DNA of 64,000 nucleotides from Janthinobacterium lividum (GTDB taxonomy: Bacteria > Pseudomonadota > Gammaproteobacteria > Burkholderiales > Burkholderiaceae_D): assembly GCF_023509035.1 (NCBI RefSeq), contig NZ_CP075583.1, positions 2,232,001 through 2,296,000 on the forward strand. Direction: 5' to 3'. This document shows positions 54,700-63,389 of this stretch, one piece after another. Below the pieces are notes generated by a model. That model made no database searches, had not been told where the DNA came from, and was given only the letters and a program-made list of their open reading frames with translations. Both the position numbers and the translations under genes were made by a program. The number at the start of each line of letters is the position of its first letter. Position 1 is the first letter of the stretch.

Positions 54700-56868
54700 T
54701 TATTTTAAATACTTCGCCAGCCAGCCCTCCACTTCGCTATAGAAGAACCGGCTGTTCTCGCCCTTCAAGATCCAGTGGTTTTCGTCCGGGAACACGAGCA
54801 ATTTTGCCGGCACGTTCAGGCGTTGTTGCACGGCAAAGTTCATCAAGGCATTGTTGGCCGGCACGCGGTAGTCGAGCTCGCCCACGGTGATCAGGATCGG
54901 TGTCGTGAAACCCGTGCCTTTTTCGTGATTACCCGCTTGCATGACCGGGCTTTGGTCGCGCCACACGGGCAGGTTGGCCCAGACGGGGCCGCCCGCATTC
55001 GTTTCACGGCCGAAACCGCCATCGCTGGTGCCCCATTGCATGATCAAGTCCATTTCGCCCGCGTGCGAGACGATGGCCTTGTAGCGCGTGGTGGTCGCTT
55101 GCAGCCAGTTGGCCAGGTGGCCGCCATAGCTGGCGCCGCCGGCGGCCAGCTTCGTGCTGTCGATGAAGGCATATTTCTTGATGGCTTCATCGACACCCTG
55201 GTTGACTTCATCGCCAGGGCCCTTCAATGGGTCAAATTGAATCGAGCGCGAGAATTCCTCGCCGTAGCCGGTGGAACCCTTGTAGTCGGTCAGCAGCACG
55301 ACATAGCCTGGTTTGGCCAGCAAGTGATAGTTCCAGCGCAGCACGAACTGGTCGCGCCACATGCTGGCCGCGCCGCCATGGATGACGGTAAACAGCGGGT
55401 ATTTCTTGTTCGGATCGAAATTGGCCGGCTTGATGAGCATATTGTGGATATGGCGGCCGTCCGCCGTCGTGAACCAGAAGTGCTCGGGCGCCTGCCAGTC
55501 GATTTTATTTGCCTTGTCCGTGTTGAAGGCCGTCAGCCGCTTTGGCTGCTTGCCGTTGAAGGCATAGATTTCCGGCGGGTTGATGGACGACTCCCATACG
55601 CCCACCAGGGCCTTGCCGCCGCTGCTCAGCGAGTTGATGGTACCTGTCGGCAAGGATGGCTCCTCGCGCACGTCGCCGCCCTTGGCGTCGATCGAGTACA
55701 GCTTTTCCAGGCCCGCATGTTCATAGCTGAAAAGGACGCGCTTGCCGTCTTCGGGCAGCACGAAGCGGGAAATCGAACGGTCCAGCTTGGCCGTCAGGAT
55801 GGTCGGAGCAGGGTTGCTCATCGGCCAGACAAAGCTGGCCAGGCGTTTCACGTCATACACCTTGCCCGGCGTTTGCGCGTCGCTCAAGGCGAACAGGGTC
55901 TTGCCGTCGGCCGCAAATTTCAGGGAGCCGTAGCTATGTTTGTCCTGCGTCAAGCGCTGTGCTTCACCGCCCGCCGCGGGCAGCAGATACAGTTGCGAGA
56001 CCACGGCTTCGCGCTGCGCCGCATCGCGGTTGGTGGCAGCGTTGAAGACGACGGCCTTGCCATCCGGCGTCCAGACGGCGTCCAGCGATTGTCCCTCGTC
56101 GCCCTGGCCGCCGCCGAAGCCCGGTAGGGTGACCAGTTGTGTGCCCGACAGGATGTCGCGGGCCGTGTTTTCACCTTTCGCTTCAGGCTGTGCATCGACG
56201 ATGAACAGACGCACCTGTTTGTCGGTCAGCCATTTGTCGAAATAGCGGGGCGCCGTCGTTTCATACGAACGGGCGCTGACCTTGCGCTCCTTGCGTTCTT
56301 TCGCGCTTTGCTTGACGTCGGCTTCCGTCTTGTTGCCTGGATAGATGTCGCTGATGAACAGCAATTGCTTGCCATCCGGGCTCCATTTCGGCATGCGCGC
56401 GCCCATGGTCAAGCTCGTCAGACGTTGCGCTTCGCCGCCAGCGGCCACGTCGAGGCGGTAAATCTGTCCCGCTTCATCGCCATCACGCTTGGCGACAAAC
56501 ACCAGCTGGCGGCTGTCCGGCGACCAGGCCACGGCGCTTTCGCCGCTTTTGGAAGAGGTCAGGCGGCGCGCGGGGCTGTCGTCAAGCAGCGACTTGATCC
56601 ACAGGTCCGACCATTGCTCCTTGCTATCGTAGGCGCTGTCGACGACGGAAAACACGGCCCACTTGCCATCCGGGCTGGCGACGGGCGCGCCCACCCGTTT
56701 CATCAGCCACACGTCTTCATGCGTGATGGCGTGTTTGGCTTGCGTTTGCGTAGCGGCAACTGGGGTGGTGGCCTTGGGATCGGCGGCGTGGACGGTCGTT
56801 GCCAGCGAGGCGCAGGCCGCTGCGATCAGCAGGGAGCCGAGGGAACGGCGAAGACGGGGTGAGGTCAT
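54700..56868 (-). CDS. S9 family prolyl oligopeptidase-type peptidase
   Basis: 722-residue exported serine peptidase. Signal peptide about 1-28 (LLIAAACASLATTVHA). WD40/TolB-like propeller repeats (PVASPDGKWAVFSVV, AVAWSPDSRQLVFVA, PKWSPDGKQLLFIS, AVWTPDGKAVVF), then alpha/beta-hydrolase with LLTDYKGSTGYGEEFSR, nucleophile GGASYGGHLANWL (Ser580), acid in VGELDYRVP and His in PDENHWI. Start 56868 chosen for the signal peptide; a 23-residue upstream extension is possible. Likely cleaves short peptides in the periplasm. Confidence 0.93.
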   Translation of the reverse strand: MTSPRLRRSLGSLLIAAACASLATTVHAADPKATTPVAATQTQAKHAITHEDVWLMKRVGAPVASPDGKWAVFSVVDSAYDSKEQWSDLWIKSLLDDSPARRLTSSKSGESAVAWSPDSRQLVFVAKRDGDEAGQIYRLDVAAGGEAQRLTSLTMGARMPKWSPDGKQLLFISDIYPGNKTEADVKQSAKERKERKVSARSYETTAPRYFDKWLTDKQVRLFIVDAQPEAKGENTARDILSGTQLVTLPGFGGGQGDEGQSLDAVWTPDGKAVVFNAATNRDAAQREAVVSQLYLLPAAGGEAQRLTQDKHSYGSLKFAADGKTLFALSDAQTPGKVYDVKRLASFVWPMSNPAPTILTAKLDRSISRFVLPEDGKRVLFSYEHAGLEKLYSIDAKGGDVREEPSLPTGTINSLSSGGKALVGVWESSINPPEIYAFNGKQPKRLTAFNTDKANKIDWQAPEHFWFTTADGRHIHNMLIKPANFDPNKKYPLFTVIHGGAASMWRDQFVLRWNYHLLAKPGYVVLLTDYKGSTGYGEEFSRSIQFDPLKGPGDEVNQGVDEAIKKYAFIDSTKLAAGGASYGGHLANWLQATTTRYKAIVSHAGEMDLIMQWGTSDGGFGRETNAGGPVWANLPVWRDQSPVMQAGNHEKGTGFTTPILITVGELDYRVPANNALMNFAVQQRLNVPAKLLVFPDENHWILKGENSRFFYSEVEGWLAKYLK

Positions 56869-57042
56869 GGGCGTGGTCCGGGAAGTGAAAAAAGTACAGC
56901 GGGCAACATTATTGCCCATCGTTTCCCCCGCTGCCAAGGCTGTGTACCGTTACTTACCAGGCGGGAAGGGCGTGTATCGGGCGGGCGCAGCTTGGCCGAT
57001 CAGTTAAACTTGCCGCTTTACTCACGCTGGCGCTGATTGAAC

Positions 57043-58089
57043 ATGAAAATTAGTCTACCCTTATTGAAAACGCTATTGCTGGGGGCGGGCGCGCTGCTTG
57101 CCAACCCGGGTTTTGCCGCCGCCGCCGCACCGTACCCGAATACCAGCGCCATGGGCGTGGGTCACGCGGAAAGCACGGCCTGGTATGCGGGCTGCTTGAA
57201 GGTCAAGGATGCGGCGCCGCCGCCTGCCGACCTGCCGGCGCCATCTGCCGTGGCATCCTTGCAGCAATGCCAGGCGACGGACCTGTATTACGATACCAAG
57301 AGTATGTCCTCGCCCAAGCCCGCAGACTGGCGTCCCGCGCGCCATTGCGCGATGGCCACGCAAAATAGTGCCGTCTTGATGATGCTGTACCAGAATGGAC
57401 AGGGCGTGCAGAAGGACCCCTTGCTGGCGCTCAAGTATGCGTGCAGCATCGATGCGGCGCCGGCCGAGATGCAGGGCCGCATCGAACACTTGCAGCAGAT
57501 CAATGCCAGCGGGCGCGGCATGATCGATTTGTGCGACGACATCACCAGCGGCTACATGATGGGCGTGTGCAGCGCCATCGATGCGCGCCAGAAACAAAGA
57601 GTGCGTGCGCAGGCGACAGGCAAAGTCAGTTCAACTATGCCGGCCGTGGCGCAAGCGTCGCTGCAAAAGCTGCAGGCGGCGGCAAGCAAGTTTGCCGATG
57701 CGCGCGCGGCCAACGAAACGGATTTGAGCGGCACGGCGCGCGCCGCCCTGAGCATCGCCGCCCGCACGGCCGAGCTCGACTTACTGGCGCACGATTTGCG
57801 CGAGTACGAAGCGGGCAAGCTGCCGCCAAGCATGTCCAGGGAACAGGCGGCGGCGCTCGACAAGGAGCTCAACGCCATCTACGGCAAGCTGATGAAAAAG
57901 CCGGCGGAAACCTATGCGGGCGCCGTGGGCAAGGATGGCATCCGCGCCACCCAGCGCCTGTGGCTGGCGTACCGCGATGCCTGGATGAATTTCGGCGCCG
58001 TGCGCTATCCTTCCGTGAGCAGCGACACGTGGGCCGGTCGGCTGACGTCGCGGCGCAATGTGCAACTGCAGGATTTGCTGGGGAATTAA
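57043..58089 (+). CDS. Exported protein with Sel1-like and LprI/DUF1311-like regions
   Basis: 348 residues from ATG 57043 (a TTG two codons upstream is also in frame). Signal peptide about 1-27 (LLGAGALLANPGFAAAA). A Sel1-like stretch (AVLMMLYQNGQGVQKDPLLA, about 112-131) and a C-terminal lysozyme-inhibitor LprI/DUF1311-like segment (LNAIYGKLMKK ... IRATQRLWLAYRDAWMNFGA) are visible. LprI-type proteins inhibit lysozyme; inhibition here is inference. Followed 3 bases later by another small gene, probably in one operon. Confidence 0.8.
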   Translation: MKISLPLLKTLLLGAGALLANPGFAAAAAPYPNTSAMGVGHAESTAWYAGCLKVKDAAPPPADLPAPSAVASLQQCQATDLYYDTKSMSSPKPADWRPARHCAMATQNSAVLMMLYQNGQGVQKDPLLALKYACSIDAAPAEMQGRIEHLQQINASGRGMIDLCDDITSGYMMGVCSAIDARQKQRVRAQATGKVSSTMPAVAQASLQKLQAAASKFADARAANETDLSGTARAALSIAARTAELDLLAHDLREYEAGKLPPSMSREQAAALDKELNAIYGKLMKKPAETYAGAVGKDGIRATQRLWLAYRDAWMNFGAVRYPSVSSDTWAGRLTSRRNVQLQDLLGN

Positions 58090-58092
58090 AAC

Positions 58093-58596
58093 ATGCGGGA
58101 AGCGTACTACCACGAAGATGATTTTTGCATGATCGAACTGTTGCCGCTGGATAATTTACAGCACTGTTTGACGCAGATGGGCGAGCAGCAGGCGTTCGCC
58201 GATGCGCACCGCAGCGGCGCCGGCTGGACGGAGATGTACGTGCCCGAGGCGCCGCCGTCGCAGATGCGCGTACTGGGCCTCACGGCCGATCAGCTGAGGC
58301 TGGCGCTGGCCGACACCTTGCCGCCGTATGACGCCGTCTACACGGGCTACAGCAGTTACCGCGTGGAATGCAAGAACGTGCTGGCCTTTGGCGGCGACCA
58401 GACGGAGACCGTGTTTGCCGGCCTGGATGACAAGGGTATCGTGTGCGACCTGTGGTGCAGCGATGGCATGCCCGAGCTGTTGCTGCTGCCCTTGAAAGAA
58501 CAGTTGCTGCTGGCCGACTGGGGCGCGGGTTTTGTCTGTCCGCTGGCTGATGGCGACTTGTTCGCGCGCTATTTGCAGGAATACGAACTGGGCTGA
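58093..58596 (+). CDS. Unknown small cytoplasmic protein
   Basis: 167 residues, no signal peptide or membrane segment. Acidic, with CMIELLPLDNLQHCLTQMGE near the start and CDLWCSDGMPELLLLPLKEQ, then LFARYLQEYE at the end. Size and acidity recall immunity-type or SUKH-like proteins but I cannot assign a family. Begins 3 bases after the LprI-like gene. Its stop abuts the stop of the convergent gene with no bases between. Confidence 0.7.
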   Translation: MREAYYHEDDFCMIELLPLDNLQHCLTQMGEQQAFADAHRSGAGWTEMYVPEAPPSQMRVLGLTADQLRLALADTLPPYDAVYTGYSSYRVECKNVLAFGGDQTETVFAGLDDKGIVCDLWCSDGMPELLLLPLKEQLLLADWGAGFVCPLADGDLFARYLQEYELG

Positions 58597-58995
58597 TTAT
58601 TCGCAGGCGATGGCATTCGGTTGCGCCACCTTGATGACCGATGCCAGGCGCGCCATGTCGTTGCCGTCGCCTTGCTCTACATACGGTTGATAGGTGTCGA
58701 TGACGATGCGCGCACGCGCTTGCCAGCCGCAATTGTCAGCCTGGCGCGCAGGCACGCGCAGCAGCCGGCGCGCCTCGCCATCGTTGGAAAAGCAGAGCCA
58801 TGCATCGTGCGACGCTGCCGGGCGGGGCAGGCGGCCCCATTGCGCCTTGTCGGGCGCAAAGCAGACGCGGTTGCCGATGATCTGCAGGCTCATCTCGTCC
58901 GTGCGCGCACTGTACTGGCCGTCGAGCACGATGGGCGTTTGTGCCTGGGCGGACAGGCAAGCGGTGGCCAGGAGGAGGGTGGCGGCAAGTTTCAT
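58597..58995 (-). CDS. Unknown small exported protein
   Basis: 132 residues with signal peptide about 1-18 (LLLATACLSAQA). The mature part has three cysteines plus a terminal one (NRVCFAPDK, DAWLCFSND, DNCGWQAR, IACE), allowing two disulfides. No family recognised. Convergent with the preceding gene, upstream neighbour is tRNA-Lys. Confidence 0.75.
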   Translation of the reverse strand: MKLAATLLLATACLSAQAQTPIVLDGQYSARTDEMSLQIIGNRVCFAPDKAQWGRLPRPAASHDAWLCFSNDGEARRLLRVPARQADNCGWQARARIVIDTYQPYVEQGDGNDMARLASVIKVAQPNAIACE

Positions 58996-59052
58996 GCGTT
59001 TCTTTCAGGGCTGGCAAGACGAAGCGCCAGTATAACCCCGGGCCCCGAAACG

Positions 59053-59083
59053 AAAAAAGCCCATCCGTGAGGATAGGCTTTTT
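59053..59083. terminator. Bidirectional terminator next to tRNA-Lys
   Basis: Near-perfect stem AAAAAGCC-CATCC/GGATA-GGCTTTTT with a GTGA loop. In the minus direction it follows the tRNA by 15 bases. Confidence 0.85.
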
Positions 59084-59098
59084 AGTCCTGCGCATTCG

Positions 59099-59174
59099 TG
59101 GTAGGCCGTGCGGGATTCGAACCTGCGACCAACGGATTAAAAGTCCGCTGCTCTACCAGCTGAGCTAACGACCC
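59099..59174 (-). tRNA. tRNA-Lys (anticodon TTT)
   Basis: 76 bases with encoded CCA. On the minus strand it starts GGGTCGTTAGCTCAGC, has the anticodon loop ACTTTTAATC and the T-arm GTTCGAATC. The acceptor stem GGGTCGT/ACGGCCT pairs with G-U at the ends. Reads AAA/AAG lysine codons. Confidence 0.97.
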
Positions 59175-59201
59175 GAAAGAGGCCGCATTATATATCAGTT
59201 G

Positions 59202-59221
59202 AAAAAGAATGCAAAGCATTC
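59202..59221 (-). terminator. Rho-independent terminator of GspE-type ATPase gene
   Basis: Stem GAATGC/GCATTC with a 3-base loop, followed on the minus strand by five T, about 20 bases past the stop. Confidence 0.75.
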
Positions 59222-59242
59222 CTGCGAGAAAGTGCTGGCCTG

Positions 59243-61000
59243 CTAAGGCAGGGCTGCCGTGAGCTTCAGCACTTCATCGATGCTGGTCGTGCCATCGATG
59301 ATCTTGCGCGCGCCGGCGATGCGCAGCGGCGTCATGCCGTCCAGCAGGCTCTGGCGGCGCAGGGCGTGCAGGTCGGCGCCCGCCTTGATCAGCTGGCCGA
59401 ACGTTTCCGTCATGCCCAGCAGTTCATAAATGCCGGCCCGCCCCAGGTAGCCGCTGTGCCGGCACAGGGTGCAGCCGACGGGGCGGTACGCGGCGTGGGG
59501 CCGTTCCAGCTGGCCGCCCGTCAGGCGCTGCCAGGCAGCGGCGCCGGGGGCGGCGTCCAGCTGTTTGCAGCCCGCGCACAGGCAGCGCAGCAAGCGCTGC
59601 GCCAGCACGCCGGCCAGGCACGCTTCCAGCAGATAGGCGGGCAGGCCCAGTTCCAGCAGGCGCATGACGGCCGAGGGCGCATCGTTGGTGTGCAGGGTCG
59701 ACAGCACCAGGTGCCCCGTCAGCGCCGCCTGGATGGCCATCTCGGCCGTGGCCAGGTCGCGGATCTCTCCCACCATGATGATGTCGGGGTCTTGCCGCAT
59801 CAGCGCCCGCACGCCATCGGCAAACGACAGTTCGATGCCGGCCTGGATTTGCACCTGCATCTGGTTGAAGGCCGGCTCGACCATCTCGATGGGGTCTTCC
59901 ACCGTGCATACATTGACTTCGCTGCCGGCCAGCGCCTTCAAGGTGCTGTACAGGGTGCTGGTCTTGCCCGAGCCGGTCGGGCCTGTCACCAGCACGATGC
60001 CGTGCGTGCGCGCCGTGAGCTGGCGCCAGCGTTCGGCGTCTGCGGGCGGAAAGCCCAGCTCGGCGAGGCTCTTGACGGCCACTTCCGGGTCGAAGATGCG
60101 CATGACGAGCTTTTCGCCGAAGGCCGTGGGCAAGGTCGACAGGCGCAGCTCGATTTCCTGGCCCTGTGCATTGCGTGTCTTGATGCGGCCGTCCTGCGGG
60201 CGGCGTTTTTCTACCACGTCCATACGCCCGAGCAACTTGATGCGCGCCGTCATGGCCAGCAATACCACAGGCGGCAGCTGGTAGGCCTGGTGCAGGCGGC
60301 CGTCGATGCGCAGGCGCACGAGGCCCGCGTCGCGCTTCGGCTCCAAATGAATGTCGGAGGCGCGCTGGGCAAACGCGTATTGCCACAGCCAGTCGACGAT
60401 GCGCACCACGTGCTGGTCGTTGGCGTCCAGGTTACCCTTGTTGCGCCCCAGTTCCACCAGTTGCTCGAAATTATGGCGCAGCGCCAGGTCTTGCGTGGAC
60501 GCCTGACGGGCCACCTTGACGGAACTGGCCAGGCTGAAAAATTGCGCGATGGCGTCGGCGATGTGCAGCGGATTGGCGATGACGAGGCTCAGCGTGCGCG
60601 GCGCCAGCTTGCCCAGCTGCGCCTGCCAAGCGAGCGCGTAGGGCTGGGCCGTGGCGATGACGATACGTTCTGGCGTGCTTTCCACGGGCAGGATGTTGAA
60701 GCGGGCCGCATAGCCGGCCGTCATGACGTCGGCCACCTGGCTGAAATCGATGTGCAAGGGATCGATGCGCAGATACGGCAGGCTGGCCCGCCGTGCCAGC
60801 CAGGCGCACAGGGTGTCGAGCGTCAACGCGTCGTGGGCGATGCTGCACAGCGGATGCAAGGCTGGCGCCGGCAGCAGGGCAGCCTGGGCCTGCACGGCGG
60901 CCGCTTGCGCAGCGTCGAGCAAGCCGTCTTCCTGCAGCCAGGTCAGCAGTTGCGGCAGCTCCAGCGGGGTGTTGGGAGAGGGAGGAGGGGGAGCGGACAT
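59243..61000 (-). CDS. GspE/PilB-type secretion ATPase
   Basis: 585-residue hexameric ATPase of type II secretion or type IV pilus assembly. N-terminal MshEN/GspE_N-like domain (about 75-155), then SDIHLEPKRDAGLVRLRIDG, Walker A GPTGSGKTST (Lys346), Asp box VCTVEDPIEM, Walker B RQDPDIIMVGEIRD, His box TGHLVLSTLHTNDA, and a tetracysteine zinc site (CLCAGC ... GCTLC). No other secretion or pilus gene is next to it in the window, so it is an orphan here; its partners may lie elsewhere. Confidence 0.93.
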   Translation of the reverse strand: MSAPPPPSPNTPLELPQLLTWLQEDGLLDAAQAAAVQAQAALLPAPALHPLCSIAHDALTLDTLCAWLARRASLPYLRIDPLHIDFSQVADVMTAGYAARFNILPVESTPERIVIATAQPYALAWQAQLGKLAPRTLSLVIANPLHIADAIAQFFSLASSVKVARQASTQDLALRHNFEQLVELGRNKGNLDANDQHVVRIVDWLWQYAFAQRASDIHLEPKRDAGLVRLRIDGRLHQAYQLPPVVLLAMTARIKLLGRMDVVEKRRPQDGRIKTRNAQGQEIELRLSTLPTAFGEKLVMRIFDPEVAVKSLAELGFPPADAERWRQLTARTHGIVLVTGPTGSGKTSTLYSTLKALAGSEVNVCTVEDPIEMVEPAFNQMQVQIQAGIELSFADGVRALMRQDPDIIMVGEIRDLATAEMAIQAALTGHLVLSTLHTNDAPSAVMRLLELGLPAYLLEACLAGVLAQRLLRCLCAGCKQLDAAPGAAAWQRLTGGQLERPHAAYRPVGCTLCRHSGYLGRAGIYELLGMTETFGQLIKAGADLHALRRQSLLDGMTPLRIAGARKIIDGTTSIDEVLKLTAALP

Positions 61001-61045
61001 GGCCGGCGCCTTTCAGGCTGCCGGCCTTGCCTGGGTGGCCGGCGC

Positions 61046-61834
61046 TTACAGGGTGCTGACGATGCCCTTGACCCAGGACTTGGCGGGCAGCTTGGTCTCG
61101 GCGACGATTTGCTTGGCGCGCTCGAGCAGGGCGGCTTGCGCTTCCGTATCGAGAGCCACTTTCGTCTTGAAAGCGATCGCCACCACGTTCCCATCATGGA
61201 CTTCCGGCAGGCAGATCACCTGTGCAAACGCAAACTTCATCGCCTTGATGTTCTTCGCGTAGCTGGGGTGATCGCCAAACAGGTTCACCGTCATGATGCC
61301 GTGCGGCGCCAGACAGGCGCAGCAGGCGGTATAGAAATCGGCGCTGTCGAGCACGGGGCCGCGCGCCGTGGCGTCATACAGGTCCACTTGCAGGGCATCC
61401 AGGGTACCGTGGTTGGCGTCGTCGTTGACGTAGTCGAGCGCATCCATCTCGCGCACGTGCAGGCGCTCGTCGTTGGGCGGCAGCTTGAACATCGAGGCGC
61501 AGATGGTGATGACGGACGGATTCAGTTCGATGGCCTCGACCTGTGCCTGCGGGAACTGGCGGTAGCAGAACTTGGTCAGCGCGGCCGTGCCCAGGCCCAA
61601 CTGGGCGAGGCGCTGCGGTTGCTCGATCCACAGCATCCACGCCATCATCTGCTGCGCGTATTCGAGCTCCGGCCAGTCCGGCTTGCGGATGCGCATGGCG
61701 CCCTGCACCCATTCCGTGCCGAAATGCAGATAGCGCACGCCATCCATTTCCGACAGGGTGACAGGGGCATAGCGGGGCTTGCGCGCTGGGCGCGAGGATT
61801 CGACTTGTTCGATGGATTTTCGTTTGATAAGCAT
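61046..61834 (-). CDS. Spermidine-synthase-like methyltransferase-fold protein
   Basis: 262 residues. Rossmann-like core with RLAQLGLGTAALTKFCYRQF (SAM-type glycine motif), VEAIELNPSVITIC and ALQVDLYDATARGPVLDS. This resembles the spermidine synthase family, but the catalytic residues are not clear, so aminopropyl transfer is unproven. 45 bases downstream of nothing obvious; the GspE-type gene follows it on the same strand after 45 bases, so they may be co-transcribed. Confidence 0.85.
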   Translation of the reverse strand: MLIKRKSIEQVESSRPARKPRYAPVTLSEMDGVRYLHFGTEWVQGAMRIRKPDWPELEYAQQMMAWMLWIEQPQRLAQLGLGTAALTKFCYRQFPQAQVEAIELNPSVITICASMFKLPPNDERLHVREMDALDYVNDDANHGTLDALQVDLYDATARGPVLDSADFYTACCACLAPHGIMTVNLFGDHPSYAKNIKAMKFAFAQVICLPEVHDGNVVAIAFKTKVALDTEAQAALLERAKQIVAETKLPAKSWVKGIVSTL

Positions 61835-61872
61835 AAGGCGGCCTGAAAGTGTGCCGCATTATAGCGTGCCAT

Positions 61873-61899
61873 AAAAAATGCCAGCCGCTGGGGCTGGCA
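61873..61899 (-). terminator. Rho-independent terminator of glycine-zipper gene
   Basis: Stem TGCCAGCC/GGCTGGCA with a 5-base loop, followed by six T on the minus strand. Confidence 0.88.
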
Positions 61900-61921
61900 T
61901 GCTACGGACCGGTTGTCGCGC

Positions 61922-62434
61922 TTACTGTTGCGCTGGCTCGATCGAAACGCGCAGACGGATGCGTTCGCCCGGATCATAGGACATGATGCTCGTGTAGTTG
62001 CGGCCGCGGTAGTCGTAGGTGACCTGGTAGCCATTGTTACGCGATTCCCAGTGGTCGACCTGGCGGCATTGCTTGACGGCTTGTTCCTGCATGCCGCCCT
62101 GGTAATTGTTCTGGTTGTCGACTCTGTCACCGACGACGGCGCCGGCAATCGCGCCAGCGGCTGCAGCGGCCGTGCGGCCATTGCCGCCACCGACCTGGCT
62201 ACCGAGCAGGGCACCAGCAATACCGCCGACGATGGAGCCGCCAGCGCTGCGTTGTTGCGGCGGCGCCTGCACTTGCACGTATTCCGTACGGCATTCCTGG
62301 CGTGGACGATTGATCTGTTCCACTTGCGGCACGACGCGCACGACCTTGCCGAAATCTTCAAAGTCGGCGGCCTGGGCGAGTGGCAATGCGCCGATACAAA
62401 GGGCTGACATCATCAATTTGGCTTGCAAGTTCAT
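61922..62434 (-). CDS. Glycine-zipper 2TM domain protein
   Basis: 170-residue exported protein, signal peptide about 1-22 (ALCIGALPLAQA). Glycine zipper about 65-105 ([39 protein letters not shown]), as in the Rickettsia 17-kDa/SlyB-type surface antigens, then a C-terminal beta region (NNGYQVTYDYRGRNYTSIMS). Likely outer-membrane or envelope associated. Monocistronic. Confidence 0.88.
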   Translation of the reverse strand: MNLQAKLMMSALCIGALPLAQAADFEDFGKVVRVVPQVEQINRPRQECRTEYVQVQAPPQQRSAGGSIVGGIAGALLGSQVGGGNGRTAAAAAGAIAGAVVGDRVDNQNNYQGGMQEQAVKQCRQVDHWESRNNGYQVTYDYRGRNYTSIMSYDPGERIRLRVSIEPAQQ

Positions 62435-62834
62435 TTGTAACCTCGTTATCTAGAGAATCTTTCAGGGTATTTTTTACAACTTGGGACTATAGTAATCCCG
62501 CCAGACCGCGGCAAGTGTTTCGCATGGCAACAAAATGTAACAGCCCAAGCCCCTTGCCCCACAGTCTGTAACATGCACTTTCAATCGATACATGATGTTG
62601 GCTGACTTGAAACCAGCGGTTTGTAACAAATCTTGCGTTTGACATCATATTCGGGTTGATTCATGCAGGACAACACGTTACCCTAATACGCGTATGGCTT
62701 ATATAAAATCGCACTGAATCGCATAAAAGTTGATACAGATCGAATCACCGCGTGCGCATTGACCCGCGTGCGGGGATGCAATAAGAAGAGCAGCTAGAAG
62801 AGATCCATACATAACAGGTCGATTTGAGGGAAAA
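62435..62834. other. AT-richer intergenic region before the barstar-like gene
   Basis: 400 bases without a convincing gene. It is clearly richer in A and T than its neighbours and contains four TGTAAC hexamers on the plus strand (62436, 62536, 62567, 62622). TTGACA occurs at 62639-62644 but with no matching -10 at 17 bases. It presumably holds divergent promoters. Confidence 0.5.
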
Positions 62835-63233
62835 ATGAGTTTGTTACTAACCGTGCCGCCCAACCTTGTCCAGTCCATCCGTGCCTTTCGCGTGACCGAA
62901 TTACAAGACGAGGCCATCCGTCTCGGGCAGCACTTTTTATATGCGCATTGCAACGCTGGACAGACCAAACAACAAGTCATCGGCATTATTGCAGAAGCAT
63001 TCCTGTTTCCGAAAAATTTGGCGAAGAATTTTGATGCCCTGCGCCTGTGCCTGACGGACACCATGTTCAAGGCGGGCACGCAGACGGGTTTCCTGGTGGT
63101 GCTCGAGCAATTGCCAAATACGCAAAAATTTGACAAGGAAGCACGCGAGATCCTGCTCGACGTGTTCCGCGACGCGGCCGACTACTGGGCCGAGAAGAAA
63201 GTCCCGTTCCGCGTCTTCTATTCGTTCGAGTAA
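62835..63233 (+). CDS. Barstar family (RNase inhibitor) protein
   Basis: 132 residues, cytoplasmic. The barstar pattern is visible in QVIGIIAEAFLFPKNLAKNF and NFDALRLCLTD (about 62-75, the FP..G.NWDAL..CL family motif with changes), and DVFRDAADYWAEKKVPFRVF at the end. Barstars bind and block barnase-type RNases. No barnase-like gene is in this window. The start ATG 62835 follows GAGGG. Standalone barstar homologues are common in Burkholderiales and may have housekeeping roles. Confidence 0.82.
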   Translation: MSLLLTVPPNLVQSIRAFRVTELQDEAIRLGQHFLYAHCNAGQTKQQVIGIIAEAFLFPKNLAKNFDALRLCLTDTMFKAGTQTGFLVVLEQLPNTQKFDKEAREILLDVFRDAADYWAEKKVPFRVFYSFE

Positions 63234-63389
63234 ATACTTACTCTTGCCGCGACGCCGTCAAACCGGCCTCCCGCGCAGCTGAGAATCGGCCTCGCCGGGC
63301 GCCGGCGGCGCGCCGGCGCTTATGTTGCGCCGCAACAATAATACCGGCCTTTCTAGATTCGCATCGCCATAGCGGGTACAATGCGCGCT

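Noticed and set aside
62639..62667. TTGACA as -35 box for the barstar-like gene
   Set aside because: The hexamer 17 bases downstream (CATGCA) is not a -10 box, so I do not call a promoter.
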